Assembly: GCF_900582195.1 (NCBI RefSeq)
Contig: NZ_UTHA01000210.1
Location: 1 to 64,000, forward strand
Origin: Pseudomonas viridiflava
GTDB lineage: Bacteria; Pseudomonadota; Gammaproteobacteria; Pseudomonadales; Pseudomonadaceae
Direction of reading: 5' to 3'
DNA length: 64,000 nucleotides
Part shown: one piece after another, positions 56,224 through 64,000 of the stretch
How positions within the stretch are numbered: position 1 is the first letter of the stretch
Layout of the letters: every line of letters starts with the position of its first letter
The notes under the pieces: model-generated
Told to the model about the DNA's origin: nothing
Databases searched by the model: none
Seen by the model: the letters and a program-made list of their open reading frames with translations, nothing else
Translations under genes and position numbers: made by a program

Positions 56224-57363
56224 TCAGGAGTCGCGGCGCAGATCCGGCGGAATCGGCAAGTCATCCTTGAGCGGATCCGGGCGCTTGCCCTTACCCGCGC
56301 GGTACTGGCGGATCTGGTAGACGTAGGCCAACACCTGGGCGACGGCCAGGTACAACCCACCAGGAATTTCCTGATCAAGTTCGGTGGAGTAGTAGATCGA
56401 ACGCGCCAGCCCCGGCGATTCGAGGAGCATGACGTTGTTGGCGACGGCGATTTCGCGGATTTTCAGGGCGAGGAAGTCGCTGCCCTTGGCCAGCAGTATC
56501 GGCGCGCCGCCCTTCTCCGAGTCGTACTTGAGCGCGACGGCGTAGTGAGTCGGGTTGGTGATGACCACGTCGGCGTCGGGAATCGCCGCCATCATCCGTC
56601 GCTGGGACATTTCGCGCTGGGTCTGACGGATGCGCTGTTTGACCTCCGGGCGACCCTCCTGATCCTTGTGCTCGTCGCGCACTTCCTGCTTGGTCATCAG
56701 CAGTTTCTTGTGGGCTTCCCAGAGCTGCACCGGCACATCGACGGCGGCGATGATGATCAGGCCGCAGGCCAGCCACAAGGTGCTCCAGCCGACCAGCGTG
56801 ACACTGTGAATGATCGCCATCTCCAGCGGCTCGTGGGCGATCCGCAAAAAGTCATCGACGTCCGCCGACAACACTGCCAACGCCACGCCCAGTGTGATCA
56901 GGAACTTGGCCAGGGCCTTGAGCAGTTCGACCACAGCCTTGAACGAGAACATCCGCTTCAGGCCTGCCGCCGGGTTCATCCGGCTGAACTTGGGCGCCAT
57001 GGAGCCCGCTGCGAACAGCCAGCCACCGAGGGAAATCGGCCCGATCAACGCGGCGAGCAACAGAGTGATCATGATCGGCTGGATCGCCAGCAGCGCCATC
57101 TGGCCCGACTGCAACAGAAACGCGCCCATGGAACCCTGATCCATGATCACTTCGCGCGACAGCGTGAAGTTCAGGCGCATCAGTTCCATCAGGTCTTCGG
57201 CCAGCATGCCGCCAAACACCAGCAGCGCACCGGCACCGGCCATGGTCACGGCCAGGGTGTTGAGTTCTTTGGAACGGGCAATCTCGCCCTTCTCACGGGA
57301 GTCCTTTTTACGTTTCTCCGTGGGGTCTTCTGTTTTGTCCTGACCGCTTTCGCTCTCTGCCAT
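56224..57363 (-). CDS. flhB: Flagellar export switch protein FlhB
   Basis: A 379-residue export-gate protein: four helices (TLAVTMAGAGALLVFGGMLA first) and a cytoplasmic tail with the autocleavage site VVITNPTHYAVALKYDSEKGGAPILLAKG. N-to-P cleavage there switches export from hook to filament substrates after a FliK signal. Charged N-terminus MAESESGQDKTEDPTEKRKKDSREKGEIARSKELN is typical. Last gene of the fliLMNOPQR-flhB operon; 4 bp after fliR. Confidence 0.97.
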   Translation of the reverse strand: MAESESGQDKTEDPTEKRKKDSREKGEIARSKELNTLAVTMAGAGALLVFGGMLAEDLMELMRLNFTLSREVIMDQGSMGAFLLQSGQMALLAIQPIMITLLLAALIGPISLGGWLFAAGSMAPKFSRMNPAAGLKRMFSFKAVVELLKALAKFLITLGVALAVLSADVDDFLRIAHEPLEMAIIHSVTLVGWSTLWLACGLIIIAAVDVPVQLWEAHKKLLMTKQEVRDEHKDQEGRPEVKQRIRQTQREMSQRRMMAAIPDADVVITNPTHYAVALKYDSEKGGAPILLAKGSDFLALKIREIAVANNVMLLESPGLARSIYYSTELDQEIPGGLYLAVAQVLAYVYQIRQYRAGKGKRPDPLKDDLPIPPDLRRDS

Positions 57364-57366
57364 GAC

Positions 57367-58152
57367 TCAGCGCGCCCGTGCCAGTTCGCGTAACAGCTGC
57401 AAGGCCTCGGTGGCCAGCGGCTGATACTGATTGAGAATGTCCGCCAGACCGACCCAGACAATGAACAGACCGAGCACCAGGGTCAGCGGAAAACCGATGG
57501 AGAAGATGTTCAGTTGCGGCGCGGCACGGGTCATCACGCCAAACGCGATGTTGACCACCAGCAGCGCGGTGACCGCCGGCAATACCAACAACAGCGCCGC
57601 ACCCAGCACCCAGCCGAGTTTGCCGGCCAGTTCCCAGTAATGCGCGGTCATCAGTCCGCTGCCGACCGGTAGCGTGGTGAAGCTTTCGGTAAGGACTTCG
57701 AAGACCACCAGATGGCCGTTCATCGACAGGAACAGCAACGTGACGAGCATGGTGAAGAACTGCCCGATCACCGCCACCGAGACACCGTTGGCCGGGTCGA
57801 CCATCGAGGCGAAACCCATGCCCATCTGGATTGCGACGATCTGCCCGGCCACGGCGAAGGCCTGGAAAAACAGTTGCAGAGAAAATCCGAGCACCGCACC
57901 GACGAGGATCTGTTCGGCAATCAACATCAAGCCACTCAGATCCAGCGGGCTGACCGCTGGCATCGGCGGCAGGCTCGGCGCAATGCACACGGTGATCGCT
58001 ACGGCGAAATACAGGCGGATCCGGCGCGACACCAGCGTGGTGCCGAACACCGGCATCACCATCAGCATCGAGGCGACGCGAAACAGCGGCAACATGAACG
58101 ACGCCACCCAGGTACTGATCTGGGTGTCGGTCAGCTGAAGCAGCGATTGCAT
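57367..58152 (-). CDS. fliR: Flagellar export protein FliR
   Basis: A 261-residue gate component with about six helices: WVASFMLPLFRVASMLMVMPVFG, IRLYFAVAITVCIAPSLPP, VAIQMGMGFASMVDPANGVS (a conserved family segment) and GFPLTLVLGLFIVWVGLADIL. Three bases after fliQ. Confidence 0.96.
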   Translation of the reverse strand: MQSLLQLTDTQISTWVASFMLPLFRVASMLMVMPVFGTTLVSRRIRLYFAVAITVCIAPSLPPMPAVSPLDLSGLMLIAEQILVGAVLGFSLQLFFQAFAVAGQIVAIQMGMGFASMVDPANGVSVAVIGQFFTMLVTLLFLSMNGHLVVFEVLTESFTTLPVGSGLMTAHYWELAGKLGWVLGAALLLVLPAVTALLVVNIAFGVMTRAAPQLNIFSIGFPLTLVLGLFIVWVGLADILNQYQPLATEALQLLRELARAR

Positions 58153-58155
58153 GGC

Positions 58156-58425
58156 TTAGCCGATGACCATCGGGATGTTTTTGTACAACTGAATGATGTA
58201 TTCCATGAAGGTCTGCACGATCCACGGACCGCCCACAATCAGGGTCACCAGCATCACCAGCAGACGCGGGAGGAAGCTCAGGGTCTGTTCGTTGATCTGG
58301 GTGGCGGCCTGGAACATCGCCACCAGCAAGCCGACCAACAGGCTCGGCACCACCAGAATCGCGACCATCAAGGTGGTCAGCCAAAGGGCTTCACGAAAGA
58401 TATCGACCGCAACTTCCGGCGTCAT
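58156..58425 (-). CDS. fliQ: Flagellar export protein FliQ
   Basis: An 89-residue two-helix export-gate subunit: MTPEVAVDIFREALWLTTLMVAILVVPSLLVGLLVAMFQAATQINEQTLSFLPRLL, matching the FliQ signature. Overlaps fliP by 4 bp. Confidence 0.97.
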   Translation of the reverse strand: MTPEVAVDIFREALWLTTLMVAILVVPSLLVGLLVAMFQAATQINEQTLSFLPRLLVMLVTLIVGGPWIVQTFMEYIIQLYKNIPMVIG

Positions 58426-59180
58426 GGCGAGACACCTCCAAAACTGCTCGCCAGGGTGCCGATGATCAGTGCCCAGCCATCCACCAGCACGAACAGCATG
58501 ATCTTGAACGGCAGCGAAATGATCAGCGGCGACAGCATCATCATACCCATCGCCATCAGCACACTGGCCACGACCAGGTCGATGATCAGGAACGGAATGA
58601 AGATCATGAAGCCGATCTGGAACGCGGTTTTAAGCTCGGACGTGACGAATGCCGGCACCAGAATGGTCAGCGGCGCCTGATCCGGGGTGGCGATGTCGGT
58701 GCGCTTGGACAGGCGCATGAACAGCTCCAGATCACTGGTGCGGGTCTGCGCGAGCATAAAGTCCTTGATCGGCACCTGAGCCTTTTCCACCGCTTGCTGG
58801 GCGGTTAGGGTTTCCGCCAGATACGGTTGCAGCGCGTCCTTGTTCACCCGGTCGAACACCGGGGCCATGATGAACATGGTCAAGAACAGCGCCATGCCGG
58901 TGAGGATCTGGTTCGACGGCGTCTGTTGCAGGCCGAGGGCCTGACGCAGGATCGAGAAGACGATGATGATCCGGGTGAAACTGGTCATCAGAATCACGGC
59001 CGCCGGAATGAAGCTCAGGGCGGTCATGATCAGCAGGATCTGCAGACTGACCGAATACTCCTGCGCGCCATCGGCGTTGGTGCCCAGCGTGATCGCCGGG
59101 ATCGACAACGGATCGGCGGCGAACGCCAGTGGCGCGGCCAGCAACAGGGCCAGCGTCAAGACGATGCGTAGCGCACCCAT
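58422..59180 (-). CDS. fliP: Flagellar export protein FliP
   Basis: A 252-residue gate subunit with a cleavable signal (MGALRIVLTLALLLAAPLAFA). Family signatures: LMTALSFIPAAVILMTSFTRIIIVFSILRQALGLQQTPSNQILTGMALFLTMFIMAPV, and FIPFLIIDLVVASVLMAMGMMMLSPLIISLPFKIMLF. Start overlaps the fliO stop by one base. Confidence 0.97.
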   Translation of the reverse strand: MGALRIVLTLALLLAAPLAFAADPLSIPAITLGTNADGAQEYSVSLQILLIMTALSFIPAAVILMTSFTRIIIVFSILRQALGLQQTPSNQILTGMALFLTMFIMAPVFDRVNKDALQPYLAETLTAQQAVEKAQVPIKDFMLAQTRTSDLELFMRLSKRTDIATPDQAPLTILVPAFVTSELKTAFQIGFMIFIPFLIIDLVVASVLMAMGMMMLSPLIISLPFKIMLFVLVDGWALIIGTLASSFGGVSP

Positions 59181-59632
59181 TACTTCGTATCCTTCTGATC
59201 CTTGCCGAGAATTTTCAGCAGGTGCTGGGCAAATTCCGGCGTCGCTTTCTCACTGGCGCTGGGCACTTCGATCGGCTCTTTGAGCACGTGCAGCGCGGTA
59301 ATCGTGCCGGGGCTGAGGCCGAGTAGAATCTGCTCGTTGCCGACTTGCACCAGCATCAACCGGTCACGCGGGCCGAGCGCGCGCGAACCGATCAGCTCGA
59401 TCACCTGGCCCTTGCCGGCCGGGCCTGCCTGCTGCACTCGGCGCAACAGCCAGGCGAGGAAGAAGATCAGCCCCAGCACCAGCAGCAAGCCGAACACCAG
59501 TTGTGTCAGTTGCCCGGCCACGCTGCTGTTGACCATCGGCGCAGTGGCGGCAGGCACGGTGGTCGCCGTCGACGGCTCGGCGGCCAGCACGCTCAATGGC
59601 AATGCCAGCAAAGCCCAGAGAAACCGTTTCAC
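59180..59632 (-). CDS. fliO: Flagellar protein FliO
   Basis: A 150-residue assembly factor for FliP. Signal-like start (FLWALLALPLSVLAAEPS), a periplasmic stretch, one helix (QLVFGLLLVLGLIFFLAWLLRRV) and a cytoplasmic domain VIELIGSRALGPRDRLMLVQVGNEQILLGLSPGTITALHVL. It begins immediately after the fliN stop. Confidence 0.94.
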   Translation of the reverse strand: MKRFLWALLALPLSVLAAEPSTATTVPAATAPMVNSSVAGQLTQLVFGLLLVLGLIFFLAWLLRRVQQAGPAGKGQVIELIGSRALGPRDRLMLVQVGNEQILLGLSPGTITALHVLKEPIEVPSASEKATPEFAQHLLKILGKDQKDTK

Positions 59633-60082
59633 TCAGCGCAGCTTCTTGATGCGTTCGCTTGGGCTGATCACGTCAGTCAGGCGGATGCCGAACTTTTCGT
59701 TGACCACCACCACTTCACCGTGCGCAATCAGCGTGCCGTTGACCAGCACGTCCAGCGGCTCGCCGGCCAGACGATCAAGCTCGATCACCGAACCCTGGTT
59801 CAGTTGCAGCAGGTTGCGGATGTTGATGTCGGTGCTGCCCACTTCCATCGAGATCGATACCGGGATGTCGAGGATGACATCCAGGTTCGGGCCGTCGAGG
59901 GTCACCGGGTCGTTGTTCTTCGGCACGCTGCCGAACTCTTCCATCGGCAGCCGCGAGCCGCTGGCTGCGTCGGCGGCCAGCAGCGCGTCGATGTCAGCTT
60001 GACCGTCACCGGTTTCTTCCAGGGCAGCAGCCCATTCGTCAGCCAGTGCCTGGTCGTCCTGGGCGTTCATATCGTCGTTCAT
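59633..60082 (-). CDS. fliN: Flagellar switch protein FliN
   Basis: A 149-residue C-ring protein: acidic N-terminus then the SpoA domain LDVILDIPVSISMEVGSTDINIRNLLQLNQGSVIELDRLAGEPLDVLVNGTLIAHGEVVVVNEKFGIRLTDVIS. Two adjacent ATG codons; the second has GAGG seven bases upstream and is preferred. Confidence 0.96.
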   Translation of the reverse strand: MNDDMNAQDDQALADEWAAALEETGDGQADIDALLAADAASGSRLPMEEFGSVPKNNDPVTLDGPNLDVILDIPVSISMEVGSTDINIRNLLQLNQGSVIELDRLAGEPLDVLVNGTLIAHGEVVVVNEKFGIRLTDVISPSERIKKLR

Positions 60083-60138
60083 CATTTGTCCTCGGCGGGC
60101 AAAAATTCAGTTAAATGCTTGGGGGTTGGAGCGCCGCT

Positions 60139-61107
60139 TCAGCGACGCTCGATCGGCTCGATCACCTGCAACGCGAGGTTGCCTTTGTGCGAGCCCATCT
60201 TGACCTTGAAGGCCGGCACGCCGTTGGCGCGCATGATCATTTCGTCCGGCATCTCGACCGGGATCACATCCCCCGGCTGCATGTGCAGGATGTCGCGCAG
60301 TTTCAACTGACGGCGAGCCACGGTGGCGCCGATCGGCACGTCGACATCGAGCACGTCCTGACGCAGCGCGTTGACCCAGCGCTCGTCCTGATCGTCGAGG
60401 TCCGACTGGAAACCGGCGTCGAGCATTTCGCGCACCGGTTCGATCATCGAGTACGGCATGGTCACGTGCAGATCGCCGCCGCCGCCATCGAGTTCGATGT
60501 GGAAGGTAGAGACCACGATCGCTTCGCTCGGGCCGACGATGTTGGCCATGGCCGGGTTCACTTCCGAGTTGATGTACTCGAAATTGACTTCCATGATCGC
60601 CTGCCAGGCTTCCTTCAAATCGACGAAGGCCTGTTCCAGCACCATGCGCACCACACGCAGTTCGGTCGGGGTGAACTCACGTCCTTCGATCTTGGCGTGA
60701 CGGCCGTCGCCGCCGAAGAAGTTGTCCACCAGTTTGAACACCAGTTTGGCGTCAAGGATGAACAGCGCGGTGCCGCGCAACGGTTTGATCTTGACCAGGT
60801 TGAGGCTGGTCGGTACGTACAGCGAGTGCACGTATTCGCCGAACTTCATCACCTGCACGCCACCGACGGCAACGTCCGCCGAGCGGCGCAGCATGTTGAA
60901 CATGCTGATGCGGGTGTAGCGGGCAAAACGCTCGTTGATCATTTCCAGAGTCGGCATCCGTCCACGGACGATGCGATCCTGACTGGTCAGGTCGTAGCTT
61001 TTGACACTGCCGGGTTCGGCAGCGTTATCGGTCTGTACCAGACCATCGTCGACACCATGCAACAGCGCGTCGATTTCATCCTGGGACAGCAGATCCTGCA
61101 CGGCCAT
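60139..61107 (-). CDS. fliM: Flagellar motor switch protein FliM
   Basis: A 322-residue C-ring protein. The N-terminal CheY-binding motif is LLSQDEIDALLHGV, followed by the middle domain with MLEMINERFARYTRISMFNMLRRSADV and a C-terminal SpoA domain (VPIGATVARRQLKLRDILHMQPGDVIPVEMP). 9 bp after fliL. Confidence 0.97.
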   Translation of the reverse strand: MAVQDLLSQDEIDALLHGVDDGLVQTDNAAEPGSVKSYDLTSQDRIVRGRMPTLEMINERFARYTRISMFNMLRRSADVAVGGVQVMKFGEYVHSLYVPTSLNLVKIKPLRGTALFILDAKLVFKLVDNFFGGDGRHAKIEGREFTPTELRVVRMVLEQAFVDLKEAWQAIMEVNFEYINSEVNPAMANIVGPSEAIVVSTFHIELDGGGGDLHVTMPYSMIEPVREMLDAGFQSDLDDQDERWVNALRQDVLDVDVPIGATVARRQLKLRDILHMQPGDVIPVEMPDEMIMRANGVPAFKVKMGSHKGNLALQVIEPIERR

Positions 61108-61116
61108 GTCGTGTTC

Positions 61117-61620
61117 CTACTGCAGTACGAAATTAGTGAAAAGCAACTGTTCGATCACCACTTTGCCCAGCTCTTTCTGCGCCACTTCCTGGACGCTGGC
61201 TGTGGCCTTCTGGCGCAACATCTCCTGACCGACCGGGGTCGCCAAGGTGGCGAAATCCTGACCGGAGAAGAGCATCACCAGGTTGTTGCGGATCACCGGC
61301 ATGTGCACTTTGAGCGCTTCCAGATCGGCCTGATTACGCGCCAGCATGGTGATGCTCACCTGCATGTAGCGCTGACGGCCGTTCTGGTTGTAGTTGGCAA
61401 CGAAGGCTGGCGCCATCGGCTCGAAAATCGCTGGCTGCTTGCCGACGGGCGCTGCATCGGCGGCCTCGGCAGGCTTGCTCTGGGCACTGTGCATGAAGAA
61501 CCAGGTCGCCCCCACGGAGGCACCAATGGCCAACAGCAACGCCAGCACGATCACGATGATCAGCTTGAGTTTGCCTTTGGTTGCGGGGTCTTTCACTGCT
61601 GCTGTTTCGCTCTTCGCCAT
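61117..61620 (-). CDS. fliL: Flagellar basal-body protein FliL
   Basis: A 167-residue stator-associated protein: one helix (LKLIIVIVLALLLAIGASVGATWFFM) and a periplasmic domain ending DFATLATPVGQEMLRQKATASVQEVAQKELGKVVIEQLLFTNFVLQ. First gene of fliLMNOPQR-flhB, with a sigma-54 promoter ~50 bp upstream. Confidence 0.96.
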   Translation of the reverse strand: MAKSETAAVKDPATKGKLKLIIVIVLALLLAIGASVGATWFFMHSAQSKPAEAADAAPVGKQPAIFEPMAPAFVANYNQNGRQRYMQVSITMLARNQADLEALKVHMPVIRNNLVMLFSGQDFATLATPVGQEMLRQKATASVQEVAQKELGKVVIEQLLFTNFVLQ

Positions 61621-61670
61621 GCCAATAATCCGTCACTAATCGGGTTTTCACAGTCGCACGGCAAGGCAAG

Positions 61671-61687
61671 AGCAAGTGTTATGCCAG
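61671..61687 (-). promoter_or_regulatory. fliL: Sigma-54 promoter of the fliL operon
   Basis: Minus-strand TGGCATAACACTTGCT has GG-N10-GC and both RpoN half sites (TGGCA / TTGCT). Predicted start ~61660, giving a 40-base leader to fliL. Confidence 0.8.
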
Positions 61688-61727
61688 AAGTGTCGGTGGT
61701 CGTGGAGACAGCGCTAAAGTCAAAGAC

Positions 61728-61905
61728 ACCCTCACCCCAGCCCTCTCCCGGAGGGAGAGGGCTGGGGTGAGGTGTCAGACGTCAAACATCGACCTGAAAG
61801 ACCGAGTCGATTATGGATTCACAGCCGAAGTATCCGGTCGGCGTACTTCGCGAGCATCCCCCGATCAGTCCCCTCTCCCTCCGGGAGAGGGCCAGGGTGA
61901 GGGGC
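61728..61905. repeat. Inverted repeats of the CCCTCTCCC family
   Basis: A near-perfect hairpin at 61728-61772 (CACCCTCACCCCAGCCCTCT on one arm, its complement on the other, 2-nt loop) and a second at 61869-61905 (CCCCTCTCCCTCCGGGAGAG..). They lie between the fliK stop and the fliL promoter, and probably isolate the two transcripts. Confidence 0.8.
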
Positions 61906-61916
61906 TCTTGATTTGA

Positions 61917-63284
61917 TCAGGCGTAATAGTCGACAGCGCTGCTGCCGATCACGCTGGTGGTTTGCGCAGCGGCTTCAGCAATGGCGGCAGGCGCCAACTC
62001 CTCATCCGCCGAATCGAGGCGACCACCGGCAGCACTGGTGCGACCGCTCTGGCCCTGCTGCGCCTGCTCCTGACCCTGCTGACCCTGCCAGCCACGGCTC
62101 TGGTCGGAGACATTGACGTCGACCTGGCCCATACCCTGCTGGTTGAACATGTCGCGCAGACGATGGATCTGCCCGTCCAGCGCTTCACGCACGCTTGGAT
62201 GCGCGCTCATGAAGGTCACTTGCGTCTGCTGATCCGGGACCATGTTGACGCGAATGTCCAATCGCCCCAGCTCAGCCGGCTGCAACTGAATGTCCGCCGC
62301 CTTCAGATTGGCGCTCGACAGATACATGACGCGGTTGACGATTTCTTCGGTCCAGCCGCTCTGATGCATGGCGATTGGCTGGTTCACCGGCACGGCATTC
62401 GCGGTCTTCGGCGTAGCAGCTTGCGTCAGTGCCGCCAGACGGTTGGCGAAGTCATCCACGCGGGTATCGCTGGTCGCTGTCTTGAGATCTTTGAGGCCAT
62501 CGTCGATCAAGCCGCTGAACGCTTTCTCGCCACCCTGGCTGGTGCTGTCCTTATCGGCTTGCACGTCGAGCATGCTGGCCATGCCGGCAGCGAAATTCTG
62601 CGCCGCAGTCAATTCGCCGTCGGCCTGAGCCTGGGCAGGAGAGGCTTTCGGTTGCGCCTGACTGGCGGCGGAAATGTGCCCGCCCTGCTCCATCGCCATG
62701 CGCACGGCCGGCATCGAGTCGAGCGGATCGGCAGAAGGGTCGAAATCGCTGTCGGTGGTCGGTGCCGGATCTTTGACCATACCCGGCAATGCGGCGAGCG
62801 CAGGGGTTTCGGTTTCCTGGGCAGTGGCGACAACAGCCGGGGACTGCACCACGGGTGCCGTGACTACCGGCTGCACAGCGGTTGCCAAGGCCGGATCGAG
62901 CGTCGGATCAACCGGCGCCGCGACTACTACCGGAGTCTGAGCGGTGTCAGTGTTGTCGTCGCTGCTGGCGGTGGCATCATCGGGCGCTGCGGTTTTGTCG
63001 GCAGGCAAGTCGTTGCCGCTATCGGCAACCGCCGGTTGCGCAGCGGCAGACGGATCTTTGCCAATATCCTTTTTGCCGCTGTTGTCAGTGACCTTGTCAC
63101 GCGACGACTTGGGCGAGTTATCGGTGCTTGCGACTGGCTTGCTCGGCCCCTGATCGGCGAACACTTTAGCGAAGCTCGAGGCTTTATCCCCGGTATCTAC
63201 GGCCATGGCCGACGCTTTGGCCGAGGCGGCTTGCGCCTTGGCCTGGGCGGCATTCTGAAGAAGGATGTTGGGGGTCGCAGGCAT
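61917..63284 (-). CDS. fliK: Flagellar hook-length control protein FliK
   Basis: A 455-residue ruler protein. Disordered Ala/Pro/Asp-rich N-terminal two thirds; C-terminal hook domain LKAADIQLQPAELGRLDIRVNMVPDQQTQVTFMSAHPSVREALDGQIHRLRDMFNQQGMGQVDVNVSDQ, then a Gln/Gly tail. It measures hook length and signals FlhB. Preceded by its own sigma-54 promoter. A second FliK-domain protein is at 33339. Confidence 0.95.
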   Translation of the reverse strand: MPATPNILLQNAAQAKAQAASAKASAMAVDTGDKASSFAKVFADQGPSKPVASTDNSPKSSRDKVTDNSGKKDIGKDPSAAAQPAVADSGNDLPADKTAAPDDATASSDDNTDTAQTPVVVAAPVDPTLDPALATAVQPVVTAPVVQSPAVVATAQETETPALAALPGMVKDPAPTTDSDFDPSADPLDSMPAVRMAMEQGGHISAASQAQPKASPAQAQADGELTAAQNFAAGMASMLDVQADKDSTSQGGEKAFSGLIDDGLKDLKTATSDTRVDDFANRLAALTQAATPKTANAVPVNQPIAMHQSGWTEEIVNRVMYLSSANLKAADIQLQPAELGRLDIRVNMVPDQQTQVTFMSAHPSVREALDGQIHRLRDMFNQQGMGQVDVNVSDQSRGWQGQQGQEQAQQGQSGRTSAAGGRLDSADEELAPAAIAEAAAQTTSVIGSSAVDYYA

Positions 63285-63389
63285 GAAACGGTCTCCGCTG
63301 CACTGGGATCGTAGGTACAGTTGGGGGAGATACCTGCAAGTGCCGGGCCAGTTTTGTCTGGCGCTTGGGAAAAGCGCCGGACGGCGGGA
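63285..63389. other. fliK promoter gap with stem-loop
   Basis: 105 bp between hptB and fliK. Holds the fliK sigma-54 promoter and, just past the hptB stop, a stem GGCGCTT / AAGCGCC (63360-63378) that could weaken read-through from hptB; no T-run follows it. Confidence 0.5.
63335..63351 (-). promoter_or_regulatory. fliK: Sigma-54 promoter of fliK
   Basis: Minus-strand CTGGCCCGGCACTTGCAG contains GG-N10-GC, TGGCC and TTGCA. Predicted start ~63325, 40 bases before fliK. Confidence 0.8.
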
Positions 63390-63737
63390 TCAGTGAGTCA
63401 GTGCGTGCTGTCGCTCGTCTTCGTAAACCGGACGGACATCGGCGAACTCGCCGCTGATATCAGCGACCAGTCTGGCGATTTCCGAGGGACTTTTATCTTT
63501 GGCGTCCGACTCCAGCTCCTGGCAGAGCGCCGCCAACCGCACAGCGCCCATATTGCTGGCGCTACCCTTGAAGCTATGGGCAACCTCCGACAAAGCCTTG
63601 GCATCCGCTGCCTTGTGCAGCGCAACCAAGCGACTTTCGGAATCCTCCAGAAAGGTATCCAGAAGCTCCGGATAACCCTCCCCCATGACTTCGCGCAGTA
63701 CGCTCAGCGCCTCGCGATCAATATGTGTGTCAGCCAC
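63390..63737 (-). CDS. hptB: Histidine phosphotransfer protein HptB
   Basis: A 115-residue four-helix Hpt protein with phospho-acceptor His54 in ALSEVAHSFKGSASNMGA. In pseudomonads HptB relays phosphate from hybrid kinases to HsbR, controlling HsbA/FlgM and thereby motility versus biofilm. The next upstream gene reads as HsbR, so the identification is good. 32 bp separate the two. Confidence 0.88.
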   Translation of the reverse strand: MADTHIDREALSVLREVMGEGYPELLDTFLEDSESRLVALHKAADAKALSEVAHSFKGSASNMGAVRLAALCQELESDAKDKSPSEIARLVADISGEFADVRPVYEDERQHALTH

Positions 63738-63768
63738 TTGTTCACTCCTTGATCAAGAATTGCGGGGA

Positions 63769-64000
63769 TTATGCCTCAACCTCCCAGGAAAACTCCACGC
63801 GGGCACTACGACCTTCGTCCGACCAACTGGCGTTACGCCCCAATTGCCGGACCAGACTGACGCCGCGACCTGACAGACGGACATTCTCCAGCGGTCGTTC
63901 CATAACTCGCGCCACATCAAAACCCTTGCCGCTGTCTTCGACGCGAATCACCAGCAGGCCGCCCTCGCCTTGTGGCTGCACCTGCAGATGCACGCGGACA
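63769..64000 (-). CDS. hsbR: HsbR, C-terminal part (cut by the window edge)
   Basis: The last ~76 codons of a gene that enters from the right edge. The visible part is the end of a GHKL anti-sigma-type kinase domain: LLVIRVEDSGKGFDVARVM (N-terminal G1 box) and VRLSGRGVSLVRQLGRN (G2 box). HsbR combines receiver, PP2C phosphatase and this kinase domain and acts on the anti-anti-sigma factor HsbA. The rest lies outside, so receiver and phosphatase are not confirmed. Confidence 0.75.
   Translation of the reverse strand, partial: VRVHLQVQPQGEGGLLVIRVEDSGKGFDVARVMERPLENVRLSGRGVSLVRQLGRNASWSDEGRSARVEFSWEVEA

Overview
The window is a chromosomal segment of a fluorescent Pseudomonas, most likely the P. 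fluorescens group. Evidence: dense REP elements of the type GTGGGAGCGAGC..GCTCGCGAA, GC-rich codon use, and a gene order (fliK-fliLMNOPQR-flhB ... flhA-flhF-fleN-fliA-cheYZAB-motCD-parC-parP-cheW ... ccmABCDEFGHI ... sulfate-binding protein, K+ channel, pyk-ttuD-glxR-hyi-gcl) that I recall as conserved with P. aeruginosa, though in places interrupted here. I see no rRNA, tRNA, CRISPR array or prophage.

Layout. 1-5.3 kb: actP with its small DUF485 partner, an orphan glycine-betaine-type binding protein, and a GH17/membrane beta-glucan enzyme. 5.4-11.1 kb: a small membrane protein, an overlapping hydrolase/MlaA-like pair, a DUF808 membrane protein, a RutR-like TetR regulator, a REP-associated tyrosine transposase between two REP pairs, and a GlcG/HbpS-like gene. 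11.3-18 kb: the glyoxylate carboligase operon gcl-hyi-glxR-ttuD-pyk, which turns glyoxylate into pyruvate, preceded by twin palindromes TTGTATACAA. 18-21 kb: urea transporter, K+ channel, sulfate-binding protein and terminator. 21-25.7 kb: an accessory hotspot with two gene remnants, an MFS exporter, a HicA-HicB locus with a damaged hicA, and a Septu-like ATPase/HNH pair. 25.7-33.1 kb: a lipoprotein and the complete cytochrome c maturation operon ccmABCDEFGHI on the minus strand.

33.3-49.8 kb: a FliK-like/FlhB-tail-like pair, then on the minus strand the chemotaxis and motility block flhA-flhF-fleN-fliA-cheY-cheZ-cheA-cheB-motC-motD-parC-parP-cheW-DUF2802. 49.8-56.2 kb: an island separating flhA from flhB. 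It carries two near-identical DUF6124 genes, each behind a long structured leader, an 870-residue Ig-like protein, an unknown 222-residue protein and a small cold-shock-like protein. The last three each have a LuxR-type box (CT-N12-AG) 75-95 bp upstream of the start codon. 56.2-64 kb: flhB-fliRQPONML, fliK, hptB and the 3' end of hsbR, with clear sigma-54 promoter matches ahead of fliL, fliK and flhA.

The most original material is the flhA-flhB island: a putative LuxR-controlled gene set plus a duplicated RNA-like leader with a conserved Shine-Dalgarno-masking hairpin. The 21-25.7 kb hotspot with a two-gene defence candidate comes second. All names come from motifs, lengths and gene order read by eye; no database search was run.
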